Positions 17,551 through 25,487 of a DNA stretch of 64,000 nucleotides are shown in pieces. Numbering within the stretch: position 1 is the stretch's first letter; each line of letters begins with the position of its first letter. A program made the position numbers and the translations under genes. Source of the stretch: JAHIVB01 sp964574705 (GTDB taxonomy: Bacteria > Bacillota_I > Bacilli_A > Izemoplasmatales > Hujiaoplasmataceae); contig CAZNOO010000002.1 of the NCBI GenBank assembly GCA_964574705.1, positions 65,783 to 129,782 on the forward strand, in the 5' to 3' direction. The notes beneath the pieces were generated by a model. That model did not search any database. It was not told where the DNA came from and was given only the letters and a program-made list of their open reading frames with translations.

Positions 17551-18163
17551 CTTCTTCGATATGCTTTTTGTGTGAGAACTTGGACCAAATCAGCCATATT
17601 CCTAGTAGAGAAAAATAGACTAACAAAACCCATAATGCATTGAGTGGATTCTCTTGTATATTGAAAATAGATCCTAAAAAGACTAAAAACAGAACGATAA
17701 TGAGTCTCGAAATAGTGGTGAGCATCAAGTATTTAGTGAATTTAATCTTCGTTAATGATAAAGCGTAGTTCATGATTGATGATGGGAGAAACGGATTCGA
17801 TAACAAAATCAGTACTAGAAATGTATTGGGTCCATTCACGAGGTTCAAAAATTTTTTTCCGATCTTATGTCCTTCAACTTTTTTTGCAAAATAAGGTGCA
17901 AGTGTTAGCCTTATTAATATAAAGATAAGAACCATTCCAAGCAAACTTCCAAAAGTTGAAAGAAAAATCGTTAAAATGGTGCCTTGAACAGAACCAAATG
18001 CACTCGCCATCAGCGAAAGATTAAAAGATATCAAAATGGTGAGGGGAAGAGAAGGAATCAAAGCCTCAAGGAATGGTAAAAGCACCGCAGAAAGCGGTGC
18101 GAACCAAATATTGGCTAATACGAATTGTTGAATCTTGTCTAATAAGTCATAGAAGAAATTCAA
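17540..18163 (-). CDS. VTT-domain (DedA/TVP38-like) membrane protein
   Basis: 207 residues with about five to six hydrophobic segments and the VTT-type pattern: an early re-entrant stretch LPFLEALIPSLPLTILISFN and LLSNPFLPSSIMNYALSLTKI in the second half, where DedA/TVP38 proteins have the conserved proline loop. Such proteins include lipid scramblases and undecaprenyl-phosphate translocases; which one this is cannot be decided. Start is TTG at 18163 with AAGGTGA seven bases upstream. Monocistronic by position, between two terminators. Confidence 0.7.
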   Translation of the reverse strand: MNFFYDLLDKIQQFVLANIWFAPLSAVLLPFLEALIPSLPLTILISFNLSLMASAFGSVQGTILTIFLSTFGSLLGMVLIFILIRLTLAPYFAKKVEGHKIGKKFLNLVNGPNTFLVLILLSNPFLPSSIMNYALSLTKIKFTKYLMLTTISRLIIVLFLVFLGSIFNIQENPLNALWVLLVYFSLLGIWLIWSKFSHKKHIEEETH

Positions 18164-18185
18164 TACTACTTCACCTTATCTTCTG

Positions 18186-18209
18186 AAAAAAGCATCCCTC
18201 AGGATGCTT
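18186..18209 (-). terminator. Terminator of gapA
   Basis: AAGCATCC / GGATGCTT stem, 4-nt loop, T-run on the minus strand, directly after the gapA stop. Confidence 0.9.
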
Positions 18210-18213
18210 CTTG

Positions 18214-19224
18214 TTAAATCAGGTTGCCGAAATATTTAAGTGTACGTACCATTTGGTTTGTGAAAGAAGCTTCGTTGTCATACCATGAAAGAACTTTGAC
18301 AAGTTGGTTTCCGTCTGTATCCAAAATAGAAGTTGAGTCTGCGTCAAACATTGTTCCTTGAGTAATGCCGATGACATCGCTTGATACGATTGGGTCTTCA
18401 GTATATCCAATGACTTCTGATTGTGCTGCTTTGACAGCTGCATTGACTTCTTCTTTTGTAACGTTCTTTTTGAGTTCAACTACCAAGTCAACAATGGATC
18501 CTGTGATGACAGGAACACGTAATGCAAGTCCGTCCATTTTGCCTTTCAATTGTGGTAACACGAGTGCGACTGCTTTTGCAGCTCCAGTCGTTGTAGGCAC
18601 GATGTTTGCTGCCGCTGCTCTACCTCTTCTAGAAAAATGGCCTTTGTTGTGAGGAACGTCAAGAGTTGCTTGATCGTTTGTATAAGCATGAACTGTAGTC
18701 ATGAATCCTCTTACGATTCCAAAATTATCATCTAATACTTTAGCGATAGGAGCTAAGCAGTTCGTTGTGCAAGATGCTGCACTGATAATTGTTTCTGCGC
18801 CTGTAAGTGTTTCTTCATTGACTCCGTAAACGATGGTTGGAACGTCTTTTTCTTTTGCTGGTGCACTAATGATAACTTTTCTTGCGCCTGCTTGTAAATG
18901 TAATGAAGCTTTGTCTCTAGAAACAAAGAATCCTGTGCATTCTAGAACAACGTCAACTTTTAATTCTTTCCAAGGAAGTAATGATGGATCTTTTTGTGAA
19001 AACACTGGAACTTTTTTGCCTTCAACTACGATATTGGATCCTTCTACTGTTACAACTTTCCCGTATCTTCCTTGAGAACTGTCATACTTTAATAGATAAG
19101 CGAGTTGTTCAGCATCTGTTAAATCGTTAACTGCAACGATTTCAAAATCATCATGTCCAAACATTAGTCTAAATGCCAAACGACCGATTCTACCAAATCC
19201 ATTAATTGCTACTCTTACTGACAT
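18214..19224 (-). CDS. gapA: Glyceraldehyde-3-phosphate dehydrogenase, type I
   Basis: 336 residues. Glycolytic NAD-dependent oxidation of glyceraldehyde-3-phosphate. INGFGRIGRLAFR at the N-terminus is the Rossmann motif, SASCTTNCLAPIAK carries the catalytic Cys (about 151), and WYDNEASFTNQM the C-terminal signature. Acidic Asp in AVNDLTD after the second strand favours NAD over NADP. GGAGG precedes the ATG. It has its own promoter, a strong terminator and a cre-like site upstream, as expected for a catabolite-controlled glycolysis gene. Confidence 0.97.
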   Translation of the reverse strand: MSVRVAINGFGRIGRLAFRLMFGHDDFEIVAVNDLTDAEQLAYLLKYDSSQGRYGKVVTVEGSNIVVEGKKVPVFSQKDPSLLPWKELKVDVVLECTGFFVSRDKASLHLQAGARKVIISAPAKEKDVPTIVYGVNEETLTGAETIISAASCTTNCLAPIAKVLDDNFGIVRGFMTTVHAYTNDQATLDVPHNKGHFSRRGRAAAANIVPTTTGAAKAVALVLPQLKGKMDGLALRVPVITGSIVDLVVELKKNVTKEEVNAAVKAAQSEVIGYTEDPIVSSDVIGITQGTMFDADSTSILDTDGNQLVKVLSWYDNEASFTNQMVRTLKYFGNLI

Positions 19225-19268
19225 ATTATATTTCCTCCTAAATTTATTTATCTTTTTAAGTCTATTTC

Positions 19269-19297
19269 ATTTTACCCTAAATTCTACTATTTATCAA
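19269..19297 (-). promoter_or_regulatory. Promoter of gapA
   Basis: TTGATA (19292-19297), 17 bp, TAAAAT (19269-19274) on the minus strand, 45 bp before the start codon. Confidence 0.7.
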
Positions 19298-19309
19298 GAT
19301 TAACCACTT

Positions 19310-19325
19310 AATAAAACGCTTTCAA
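19310..19325 (-). promoter_or_regulatory. cre-like CcpA site upstream of gapA
   Basis: TTGAAAGCGTTTTATT matches the cre consensus WTGAAARCGYTTTCWW at 15 of 16 positions. It lies 12 bp upstream of the -35, a position that would suit activation (or looping), not simple occlusion. HPr with Ser46 is encoded nearby. Confidence 0.55.
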
Positions 19326-19364
19326 AGAAAAAAGAATTATAAATAACGAAAAACATTCCAGTCA

Positions 19365-19391
19365 AGAAAAAAAGACGGGTTTTCCGTCTTT
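19365..19391 (-). terminator. Terminator of spx
   Basis: AAAGACGG / CCGTCTTT stem, loop of about 4-5, long T-run on the minus strand right after the spx stop. Confidence 0.88.
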
Positions 19392-19396
19392 CCAAC

Positions 19397-19849
19397 TTAT
19401 AGAGTTTTTGCTCTGTTGTTCACTGCGATAGCTTTCTTAATCGCTTCTTTGTACTCACAATCATCCAAGCATTCTTCACAAACAACATTGCTTCTGAATC
19501 TTCGTGGAATAAACGCCCGAATTTCATCTTCATTGTACCCTGTCTGCATTATTTTCTCGTTTATAATGATTGGACGTTTCAAGATTGTCGGATTGTCGAT
19601 AATGAAATCTGCCAATTCTCCGAACCGCATCTCATCAGTATCCAAATTGTTATCTTTGAACACTTTTGATCTTGTTGAAATGATATCTTCAAATCCATTT
19701 TCAGAGAATTTTAACATGTTTATGATGTCATCGCGTGTTAAACGGATGCCGATTATGTTTTTTTCTTTGTAAGGAATTTTATTATCCTCCAACCAACGCT
19801 TTGCTTTTCGGCAAGAAGAACAACTAGAACTTGTATATAATGTAATCAT
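19397..19849 (-). CDS. spx: Spx-type RNA polymerase-binding stress regulator with Cys-rich tail
   Basis: 150 residues, ArsC fold. The redox switch C10-x2-C13 (SSCSSCRKAKRWLE), Gly52 (needed in Bacillus Spx for contact with the alpha C-terminal domain), STRSKVF and RPIIINEKIMQTGYNEDEIR are all in place, so this is Spx and not an arsenate reductase. Unusual: about 20 residues longer than Bacillus Spx (131), with CEECLDDCEY (C124, C127, C131) in the extra tail, which could bind a metal or form a second thiol switch. Single gene with own promoter and terminator. Confidence 0.88.
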   Translation of the reverse strand: MITLYTSSSCSSCRKAKRWLEDNKIPYKEKNIIGIRLTRDDIINMLKFSENGFEDIISTRSKVFKDNNLDTDEMRFGELADFIIDNPTILKRPIIINEKIMQTGYNEDEIRAFIPRRFRSNVVCEECLDDCEYKEAIKKAIAVNNRAKTL

Positions 19850-19873
19850 GCAAATCCCTCGCTTTCGAACAAT

Positions 19874-19882
19874 ATTATATCA
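19874..19882 (-). promoter_or_regulatory. Extended -10 promoter of spx
   Basis: TGA-TATAAT on the minus strand (TATAAT at 19874-19879); only a weak -35. Divergent from the pepF promoter. Confidence 0.5.
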
Positions 19883-19920
19883 TACTATCATGTTTTTTTA
19901 ACGCTTTTTGTGTAAAATAA

Positions 19921-19929
19921 TGGTATAAT
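19921..19929 (+). promoter_or_regulatory. Extended -10 promoter of pepF
   Basis: TGG-TATAAT (TATAAT at 19924-19929), 33 bp before the pepF start; no good -35. Confidence 0.55.
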
Positions 19930-19961
19930 TAAACTATAACTGTGAAGGAGGAATTTTACAG

Positions 19962-21728
19962 ATGAAATGGGACCTTACTTACTTATTTAATAATGATCAA
20001 GCTTTTGAGGATGCGTACAAGTTATCGCTTCAAATAATAGAGAAACTGGCGACCTTCAAAGGCAAACTAAATGATGAAAAATCTTTCAAAGAATATTTCC
20101 TTACTCAAAAGGAATTTGAAAAAACTGGACTTAGAGCTTATCAATATGCGCACTTGAAAAGCGACTTAAACAAGAAAGATATGGGAAGTTCGAGCATGCT
20201 TCAAAAAGCTCAAATAGCGTTCTCAATGTTGAGCGAAGCAATTTCATTTGAAGAACCTGAACTTATCAAACTTGGAAAAGAAAAAGTATTAGGATTCATC
20301 AACCGAAACAAGGAACTTGAAGAATTCAGATTCAATGTCGAAAAGCTATTTAGACGTCAAGAGCACATTCTCGATGACGAGAAGGAAGCTCTACTTGCAA
20401 CATTCACCCAAACCTTAAGTGCAGGAAGAGAACTCTATAGTTCTTTATCTGTTGCGGATATCGAGCACGGTGATGTCATGCTTGATAACGGTGAAATTGT
20501 AACGATTACTAATAGCAATTACCGCGCATTTATCAAAAAGAGCGAGACTCCAGAAGAAAGAAAAGAAATCTTCGAAAGTGTATTTTCTTATTATGAGCGA
20601 CATAAAAACACTTATTCTGCCATTTATAAAAACGTATTGGATACGGACTACGCGAGAATGAGAGTTCGTAAATACACCTCATCACTTGAGAGTTACCTTT
20701 TTGAAAATCAAATCCCAGTTGAAGTATACACTTCTCTTACAAATGTAGCGAGATCCAACACAGATTCCGTCAAACGTTACCTCAAATTGCGTAAGGAATA
20801 TTTGAAACTGGAAGAATATCACACATATGACCGTTTCCTTGAATTGGCAAAATCAGACAAAGAATATGAATATGAAGAAGCAAAAAAACTGTTTTTCGCT
20901 TCTATCGATGCTTTCCCTGAAACTTTTAAAGAAAAAGCCAAAGAAGTATTGAGAGAAGGATTCGTCGATGTTTATGAGGGCGAAGGCAAACGAACCGGAG
21001 CTTATTCGTCATCTATGCCTGACCTTCATCCATTCATTCTATTAAATTATTCAAACACACTGGAAGACGTGTTCACGGTTGCCCATGAAGCGGGACATTC
21101 GATTCATTCGATGTTCTCTGCTGAATCTCAGCCATCCGTTCTTCAAAACTATACAATCTTTGTCGCTGAAGTGGCTTCCACTTTTAACGAACATAATTTA
21201 TTAGATTATTTCATTAAAGGTAGTAAAGCAACAAAGAATGAAAAAATAGCTCTATTGCAAAGAGCTATCGACGATATTATGAGTACCTTCTATCGTCAAA
21301 CCTTATTTGCTATCTATGAACTTGAAGCACACAAACTGATTGAAAACAATATTCCAATCACCGCTGACGCTCTGTCAAAAATCATGATTGACCTTTACAA
21401 AGAATTTTATGATTTGGACATTGAAAAGGAAGAAGTCAAAAAATATGTTTGGGCATACATCCCTCATTTATTCTATACTCCATTCTATGTATACCAATAT
21501 GCAACTAGCTTTGCGGCATCTCTGAAAATTTATGAGAATGTCAAAAACAAAGTCGAGGGTGCTTTTGAAAACTACATGAACCTTTTGCGCTCCGGAGGAA
21601 GTAAGTATCCAATCGATCAACTCAAGGAAACTGGTGTCGATTTAACCAAAGAAGATGCATTTATGGCAGTATCAAATCGATTAACTGAACTTGTTAATCA
21701 ATTGGAACTTGTAATTCAAGAAAAGTAG
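19962..21728 (+). CDS. pepF: Oligoendopeptidase F (M3B)
   Basis: 588 residues, normal for PepF. Zinc endopeptidase that cuts oligopeptides of about 7-17 residues in the cytoplasm. HEAGHSIHS (about 375) is the HExxH zinc motif, with the third ligand Glu in the downstream FVAEVASTFNEH. ATG at 19962 has AAGGAGGAA upstream. Works naturally with the oligopeptide importer at 41.6-49.2 kb and the aminopeptidases. The trpS promoter -35 box lies inside its last codons. Confidence 0.96.
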   Translation: MKWDLTYLFNNDQAFEDAYKLSLQIIEKLATFKGKLNDEKSFKEYFLTQKEFEKTGLRAYQYAHLKSDLNKKDMGSSSMLQKAQIAFSMLSEAISFEEPELIKLGKEKVLGFINRNKELEEFRFNVEKLFRRQEHILDDEKEALLATFTQTLSAGRELYSSLSVADIEHGDVMLDNGEIVTITNSNYRAFIKKSETPEERKEIFESVFSYYERHKNTYSAIYKNVLDTDYARMRVRKYTSSLESYLFENQIPVEVYTSLTNVARSNTDSVKRYLKLRKEYLKLEEYHTYDRFLELAKSDKEYEYEEAKKLFFASIDAFPETFKEKAKEVLREGFVDVYEGEGKRTGAYSSSMPDLHPFILLNYSNTLEDVFTVAHEAGHSIHSMFSAESQPSVLQNYTIFVAEVASTFNEHNLLDYFIKGSKATKNEKIALLQRAIDDIMSTFYRQTLFAIYELEAHKLIENNIPITADALSKIMIDLYKEFYDLDIEKEEVKKYVWAYIPHLFYTPFYVYQYATSFAASLKIYENVKNKVEGAFENYMNLLRSGGSKYPIDQLKETGVDLTKEDAFMAVSNRLTELVNQLELVIQEK

Positions 21729-21737
21729 TGCTATAAT
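21709..21737 (+). promoter_or_regulatory. Promoter of the trpS T-box transcript
   Basis: TTGTAA (21709-21714), 17 bp, TATAAT (21732-21737); the -35 lies within the 3' end of pepF. Confidence 0.72.
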
Positions 21738-21743
21738 AACACA

Positions 21744-21961
21744 AAACGAAGATACGGAAGAGTAAGCCTGATTTTATTTAAAGAGACCTTGTGGATGGTG
21801 CAAACAAGGATTAAGACAAGCCGAATGGCCCGTGGAGTGATGTTAATCTCATCCGTTTTCCGCGTTAAGGAGTAAAGTGCCAGAGTATTCTGGAACAAAG
21901 GTGGTACCGCGCTAAGTCGTCCTTTTTATGGGCGACTTTTTTATTTATAGGAGGAAAAATT
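21744..21961 (+). promoter_or_regulatory. T-box riboswitch leader of trpS
   Basis: Core AACAAAGGTGGTACCGCG at 21894-21911, terminator stem AAGTCGTCC / GGGCGACTT (21914-21938) with T-run to 21942. Specifier TGG (Trp) at 21826-21828 after GAA. An AGAGTAAG element near 21759 marks Stem I. Uncharged tRNA-Trp should allow read-through. Confidence 0.95.
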
Positions 21962-22963
21962 ATGAAAAGAATCGTATCTGGAATCAAACCGACTGGAACT
22001 TTAACCCTCGGAAACTACATTGGAGCCATCAAACAATTCGTCGCACTTCAAAAAGCAATGCCTGAAGATGAATTCTTTTTGTTCATTGCTGATTTACATG
22101 CATTGACGACCCCTCAAGAACCCTCGGAATTAAGACAAAGAATCAAAGAAATTGCAGGAATGTATCTTGCTTGCGGATTAGATCCTAACAGAACCGTTTT
22201 GTACATCCAGTCTGAAATCAAAGAGCATGCAGAACTTGGTTATCTTTTGCAATGTTTTACCTACATGGGTGAACTAGAAAGGATGACTCAATTTAAAGAC
22301 AAGTCCAAAAACAAGGATGTTCTCTTGACGTCTTCTTTGTTTACCTATCCAGCGTTGATGGCTGCCGACATTATTTTGTATGATGCAGATTATGTCCCTG
22401 TAGGAGAGGATCAAAAACAGCATTTGGAGCTCACAAGAGACATTGCAAGTCGTTTCAACAATCGTTATGGGGATTTCTTTACGGTTCCCGAACCGATTAT
22501 TCCAAAAGTCGGTGCGAGAATTATGGACCTTCAAGACCCCACTAAGAAAATGTCAAAATCTGATGAAACAGACAAAGGATTTATTTCGTTATTCGATGAT
22601 CCAGGCATTGCCGCAAAAAAAATAAAATCCGCGGTAACGGATTCTATTGGGATTGTTCAGTTTGATCCCCAAAATCAACCGGGGATTGCGAATCTTTTGG
22701 CGATTTACTCGTCTCTTTCTGATGAATCAATTGATGACATCGTATCTAAATATAATGGTTTAGGATATGCGGAATTCAAATCAGATCTTTCAGTCATCGT
22801 ATCTGAAAAAATCAAGTTGATTCAACAAAGTTATCAATCCATTGTAAATTCCAATCAATTGGATGATATTCTTGACAGAGGCAGAGATACTGCTCAAATC
22901 ATCGCATACAAAAAACTGGAAAAATGCAAACGAAAAATCGGACTTGGAAGAAAACGAAAATAG
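21962..22963 (+). CDS. trpS: Tryptophan--tRNA ligase
   Basis: 333 residues, typical for bacterial TrpRS. PTGTLTLGNYIGA (about 10-22) contains the HIGH-equivalent and KKMSKSDE (about 195) the KMSKS loop of class I synthetases. ATG at 21962 has AGGAGG upstream. Controlled by the T-box leader with a TGG specifier. It ends only 7 bp from the convergent ptsH stop, with no strong terminator between them. Confidence 0.96.
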   Translation: MKRIVSGIKPTGTLTLGNYIGAIKQFVALQKAMPEDEFFLFIADLHALTTPQEPSELRQRIKEIAGMYLACGLDPNRTVLYIQSEIKEHAELGYLLQCFTYMGELERMTQFKDKSKNKDVLLTSSLFTYPALMAADIILYDADYVPVGEDQKQHLELTRDIASRFNNRYGDFFTVPEPIIPKVGARIMDLQDPTKKMSKSDETDKGFISLFDDPGIAAKKIKSAVTDSIGIVQFDPQNQPGIANLLAIYSSLSDESIDDIVSKYNGLGYAEFKSDLSVIVSEKIKLIQQSYQSIVNSNQLDDILDRGRDTAQIIAYKKLEKCKRKIGLGRKRK

Positions 22964-22970
22964 TGAATTG

Positions 22971-23237
22971 TTAAATTAATTCATTGATTTCCGCTAATAC
23001 TCTTGAAATGGCCTTAAAGGCATCTTCTTCGTCCCTACCGTTAAAAGAAATAGAGAAAACTTTGTTTTGCGGAACACCGAGCGATAGTACGCCCATGATT
23101 GATTTCAAATTCGCTTTTTTGTCGTCGAATTCAATCATCATTTCCGCTTGAAAACTGTTTGCTTTGCTCACTAACATTGTCGCAGGTCTGGCGTGAAGGC
23201 CAAATGGATACGCAATTTTAAATTTGTGATCAATCAT
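22971..23237 (-). CDS. ptsH: Phosphocarrier protein HPr
   Basis: 88 residues, exact HPr length. FGLHARPA gives the phosphorylated His15 and NLKSIMGVLSLG the regulatory Ser46 with its hydrophobic surround, so both PTS transfer and HPrK/CcpA signalling look intact. The frame is open to 23276, but ATG at 23237 follows GGAGG and places the His exactly at 15. Unusually it is not followed by ptsI; instead it sits 16 bp after a small EIIB-like membrane protein. Confidence 0.95.
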   Translation of the reverse strand: MIDHKFKIAYPFGLHARPATMLVSKANSFQAEMMIEFDDKKANLKSIMGVLSLGVPQNKVFSISFNGRDEEDAFKAISRVLAEINELI

Positions 23238-23253
23238 GTTGTTCTCACTCCTC

Positions 23254-23592
23254 CTACATTTGATTGATGGTATCAACCAATTTTGATGTGTCGAACGGAC
23301 ACATCATTTTTATTGTGTTTCCTGAAATAAAAATATTTGCTGCGCCTAATTCTTTTAATTTATTGAAATTACACTGCAAGGTGTCTATTACCGTGATTTT
23401 AGTTCTTCCGCCCTCAAGAAACGCCCGGACAAGATTGTCTTTTCCTCCTAGAAAAGCGATAAATTGTTCGATAAGTTCTTCACTCAAGTCAGACCGGGAT
23501 TTCTTCTTTCTTGGTTTGAAAGAAATAACAAGGATGAGAACCAATGCTAGCCCAATGATTACAAAAAAGATAATATAGAAGATAGGCAACAT
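23254..23592 (-). CDS. Membrane-anchored, Cys-less EIIB-like protein
   Basis: 112 residues. One N-terminal membrane segment (about 4-24), a basic stretch (FKPRKKKS), then about 75 residues resembling the glucose-family PTS EIIB domain: LIEQFIAFLGGKDNL, a strand GRTKITV, ALGA-like ELGAANIFISGN. In active EIIB the segment reads CxTRLR with a phosphorylated Cys; here the aligned position is Glu/Gly (LEGGRTKIT), so it cannot carry phosphate in the usual way. ATG at 23592 has GGAGGA. Same operon as ptsH. Probably a regulatory or scaffold relative; function unknown. Confidence 0.65.
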   Translation of the reverse strand: MLPIFYIIFFVIIGLALVLILVISFKPRKKKSRSDLSEELIEQFIAFLGGKDNLVRAFLEGGRTKITVIDTLQCNFNKLKELGAANIFISGNTIKMMCPFDTSKLVDTINQM

Positions 23593-23734
23593 GAATTTTT
23601 CCTCCTCAAAAGCAAATTAAAAAATGCATATTCACAAAAATTGCTTTGATAATTCTCTATATTTCTTATTTTATCATAAATTTAAAAAAGAGCATGATAC
23701 ATCTCAAAAAAAAACATAATTTTGCATAATTAAC

Positions 23735-23763
23735 TTGCATTCCATCTTTCTTTCATATATAAT
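23735..23763 (+). promoter_or_regulatory. Promoter of ppa
   Basis: TTGCAT (23735-23740), 17 bp, TATAAT (23758-23763), 25 bp before the ppa start. Confidence 0.72.
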
Positions 23764-23787
23764 TTCTACGAAAGTATGGGAGGGACA

Positions 23788-24279
23788 ATGAAAACAGTTA
23801 TTGAAGCAATCATAGAAATTCCTATGGGAACACAGAACAAATATGAAGTTGACAAGGTAAAGAATCGGATTAAACTAAATCGTGTTTTGTATTCAAAAAT
23901 GACTTATCCTGCTGAATACGGATTCATTGAAAACACACTTGCCGAAGATGGTGATCCTCTCGACATTTTGGTTCTCGCTACAACTCAAACTTTCCCTGGA
24001 TGTATCGTCGATGCAAGAGTGGTAGGCTATCTAGATATGTATGATTCAGGTGAACACGATGAAAAAATCATCGCTGTCGTGGATGCTGACCCTCGTTTTG
24101 AAGATATCCAAAACATTAAAGACATTAAAGATTTACAGTTAAGGGAAATCAAATTGTTTTTCAGAACTTATAAAGAACTTCAGCCTGGACATCATGTGGA
24201 AGTCTTGGATTACTATCCTAGAGTTGATGCATTGAAACTGATAGATGATTGTGCAAAAAGATACAAAGATTCAAAATAA
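23788..24279 (+). CDS. ppa: Inorganic pyrophosphatase, family I
   Basis: 163 residues. Soluble Mg-dependent hydrolase of pyrophosphate. EIPMGTQNKYEVDK binds substrate and EDGDPLDILVL has the metal-binding aspartates. An in-frame ATG at 23776 exists, but GGGAGGG lies between it and the ATG at 23788, which is therefore the start. Family I is less common in Bacillota than family II (PpaC) but usual in Mollicutes, a small taxonomic hint. Single gene with a strong terminator. Confidence 0.95.
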   Translation: MKTVIEAIIEIPMGTQNKYEVDKVKNRIKLNRVLYSKMTYPAEYGFIENTLAEDGDPLDILVLATTQTFPGCIVDARVVGYLDMYDSGEHDEKIIAVVDADPRFEDIQNIKDIKDLQLREIKLFFRTYKELQPGHHVEVLDYYPRVDALKLIDDCAKRYKDSK

Positions 24280-24287
24280 GTTCAAAC

Positions 24288-24314
24288 AAAAAAGCGGAAA
24301 TCCGCTTTTTTTTT
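24288..24314. terminator. Bidirectional terminator between ppa and the amidohydrolase gene
   Basis: AAAAAGCGGA / TCCGCTTTTT stem with A-run on one side and T8 on the other, serving both converging genes. Confidence 0.85.
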
Positions 24315-25485
24315 ATGCTTTATGTGCAATCTCTCCATTTACGATAACCATTTCAGGTCTCGTTAAATAATGTAGTGGGTGTCCACTCCAAATCACGATG
24401 TCTGCATCTTTTCCAACTTCAATACTGCCAACAAGGTGATCAATCTGATTCATCTTTGCTGCAACAATCGTTACAGCTTTCAAAGCATCAAGTTCATCAA
24501 GCCCCGCTTTAACAAACAATCCGACTTGGGTCAGAGTGTTTTCCAAATGAATAACAGGATGGTCCGTCATGATAGCGAACTCGACTCCACTTTCCTTTAA
24601 CACTTTTCCTGCAATGAAGGTTTTGTTTCTAAGTTCATATTTCGATTTTGAACCTAGTGTTGGACCGATAATGACTCTTTGATGATGTTGCTTTAGATAC
24701 TCAGGAATCAAATATCCTTCAGTTGCATGTTCTATCGTTGCATTTAATCCAAATTCCTCAATAATCCTAATGGCAGTAACAATATCGTCTTGTTGGTGGG
24801 CATGGATTTTTACTGGGAACCCTGAAAACACTCTTGAAAGACTAGCCCATTTCATATTGAATTCAGGTTTGGATACATCTTTTCCTGCTGCCAGATCCGA
24901 TTCATATTTATTCACTTTTTCTGCATAGTCTTTTGCCTTAATCAACGCTTCACGAATCAAAGCTGCAGAAGCCATTCTGGTTTGTGGTGTTTGGCTTTTA
25001 GAATTATAGACTCTTTTTGGGTTTTCGCCCAATGCCATTTTCATTGAAGATTCTTTGACGACAATCATGTCATCAATCGTTTTTCCAACTGTCTTTAATA
25101 CACAGAAAGTACCTCCGATGACATTGGCAGACCCAGGTCCAGTACAAACGGTAGTAACTCCAGATTTTAAAGCGTCTAGAAATGCGGTATCTTGTGGTTT
25201 GACTGCATCAATCGCCCGAAGTTCAGGAGTGACTGGAGACGTCATTTCATTTCCGTCAGATCCTTCGAAGCCAATGGCCTCCTCGAATAGTCCGACATGG
25301 CAGTGTGGGTCGACGATTCCTGGTGTGACTGTTTTACCGAGTGCATCAATCACTAAGGCATTAGGATAGTCAGATACATTCAATTTCCCAACTTTCAATA
25401 TTTTTGTTCCCTCTGTCAAAATATCAGTCTTCTTGTAATTTGTTTCGGCCATACTAATCAGATTTGCGTTTTTTATTAGAATCAT
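24313..25485 (-). CDS. Metal-dependent amidohydrolase (COG1228-like)
   Basis: 390 residues. TIM-barrel amidohydrolase: DPHCHVG gives the HxH metal pair (H61, H63), HAHQQDD and IEHATEGYL further His ligands and MTDHP the late Asp. N-terminal and C-terminal strands (VTPGIVDP, GKDADIVIWSG) form the usual composite domain. Substrate unknown; imidazolonepropionase/dipeptidase-like members are nearest by pattern. Start ATG at 25485 is 2 bp after the M20 stop with AAAGGAT as ribosome binding site. Last gene of the rimO operon; with the M20 gene it suggests degradation of acylated or cyclic amino-acid compounds. Confidence 0.8.
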   Translation of the reverse strand: MILIKNANLISMAETNYKKTDILTEGTKILKVGKLNVSDYPNALVIDALGKTVTPGIVDPHCHVGLFEEAIGFEGSDGNEMTSPVTPELRAIDAVKPQDTAFLDALKSGVTTVCTGPGSANVIGGTFCVLKTVGKTIDDMIVVKESSMKMALGENPKRVYNSKSQTPQTRMASAALIREALIKAKDYAEKVNKYESDLAAGKDVSKPEFNMKWASLSRVFSGFPVKIHAHQQDDIVTAIRIIEEFGLNATIEHATEGYLIPEYLKQHHQRVIIGPTLGSKSKYELRNKTFIAGKVLKESGVEFAIMTDHPVIHLENTLTQVGLFVKAGLDELDALKAVTIVAAKMNQIDHLVGSIEVGKDADIVIWSGHPLHYLTRPEMVIVNGEIAHKA

Positions 25486-25487
25486 GG

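Noticed and set aside
19397..19849. Arsenate reductase (ArsC)
   Set aside because: CxxC at 10-13, Gly52 and the RPIIINEK/GYNEDEIR segments fit Spx.
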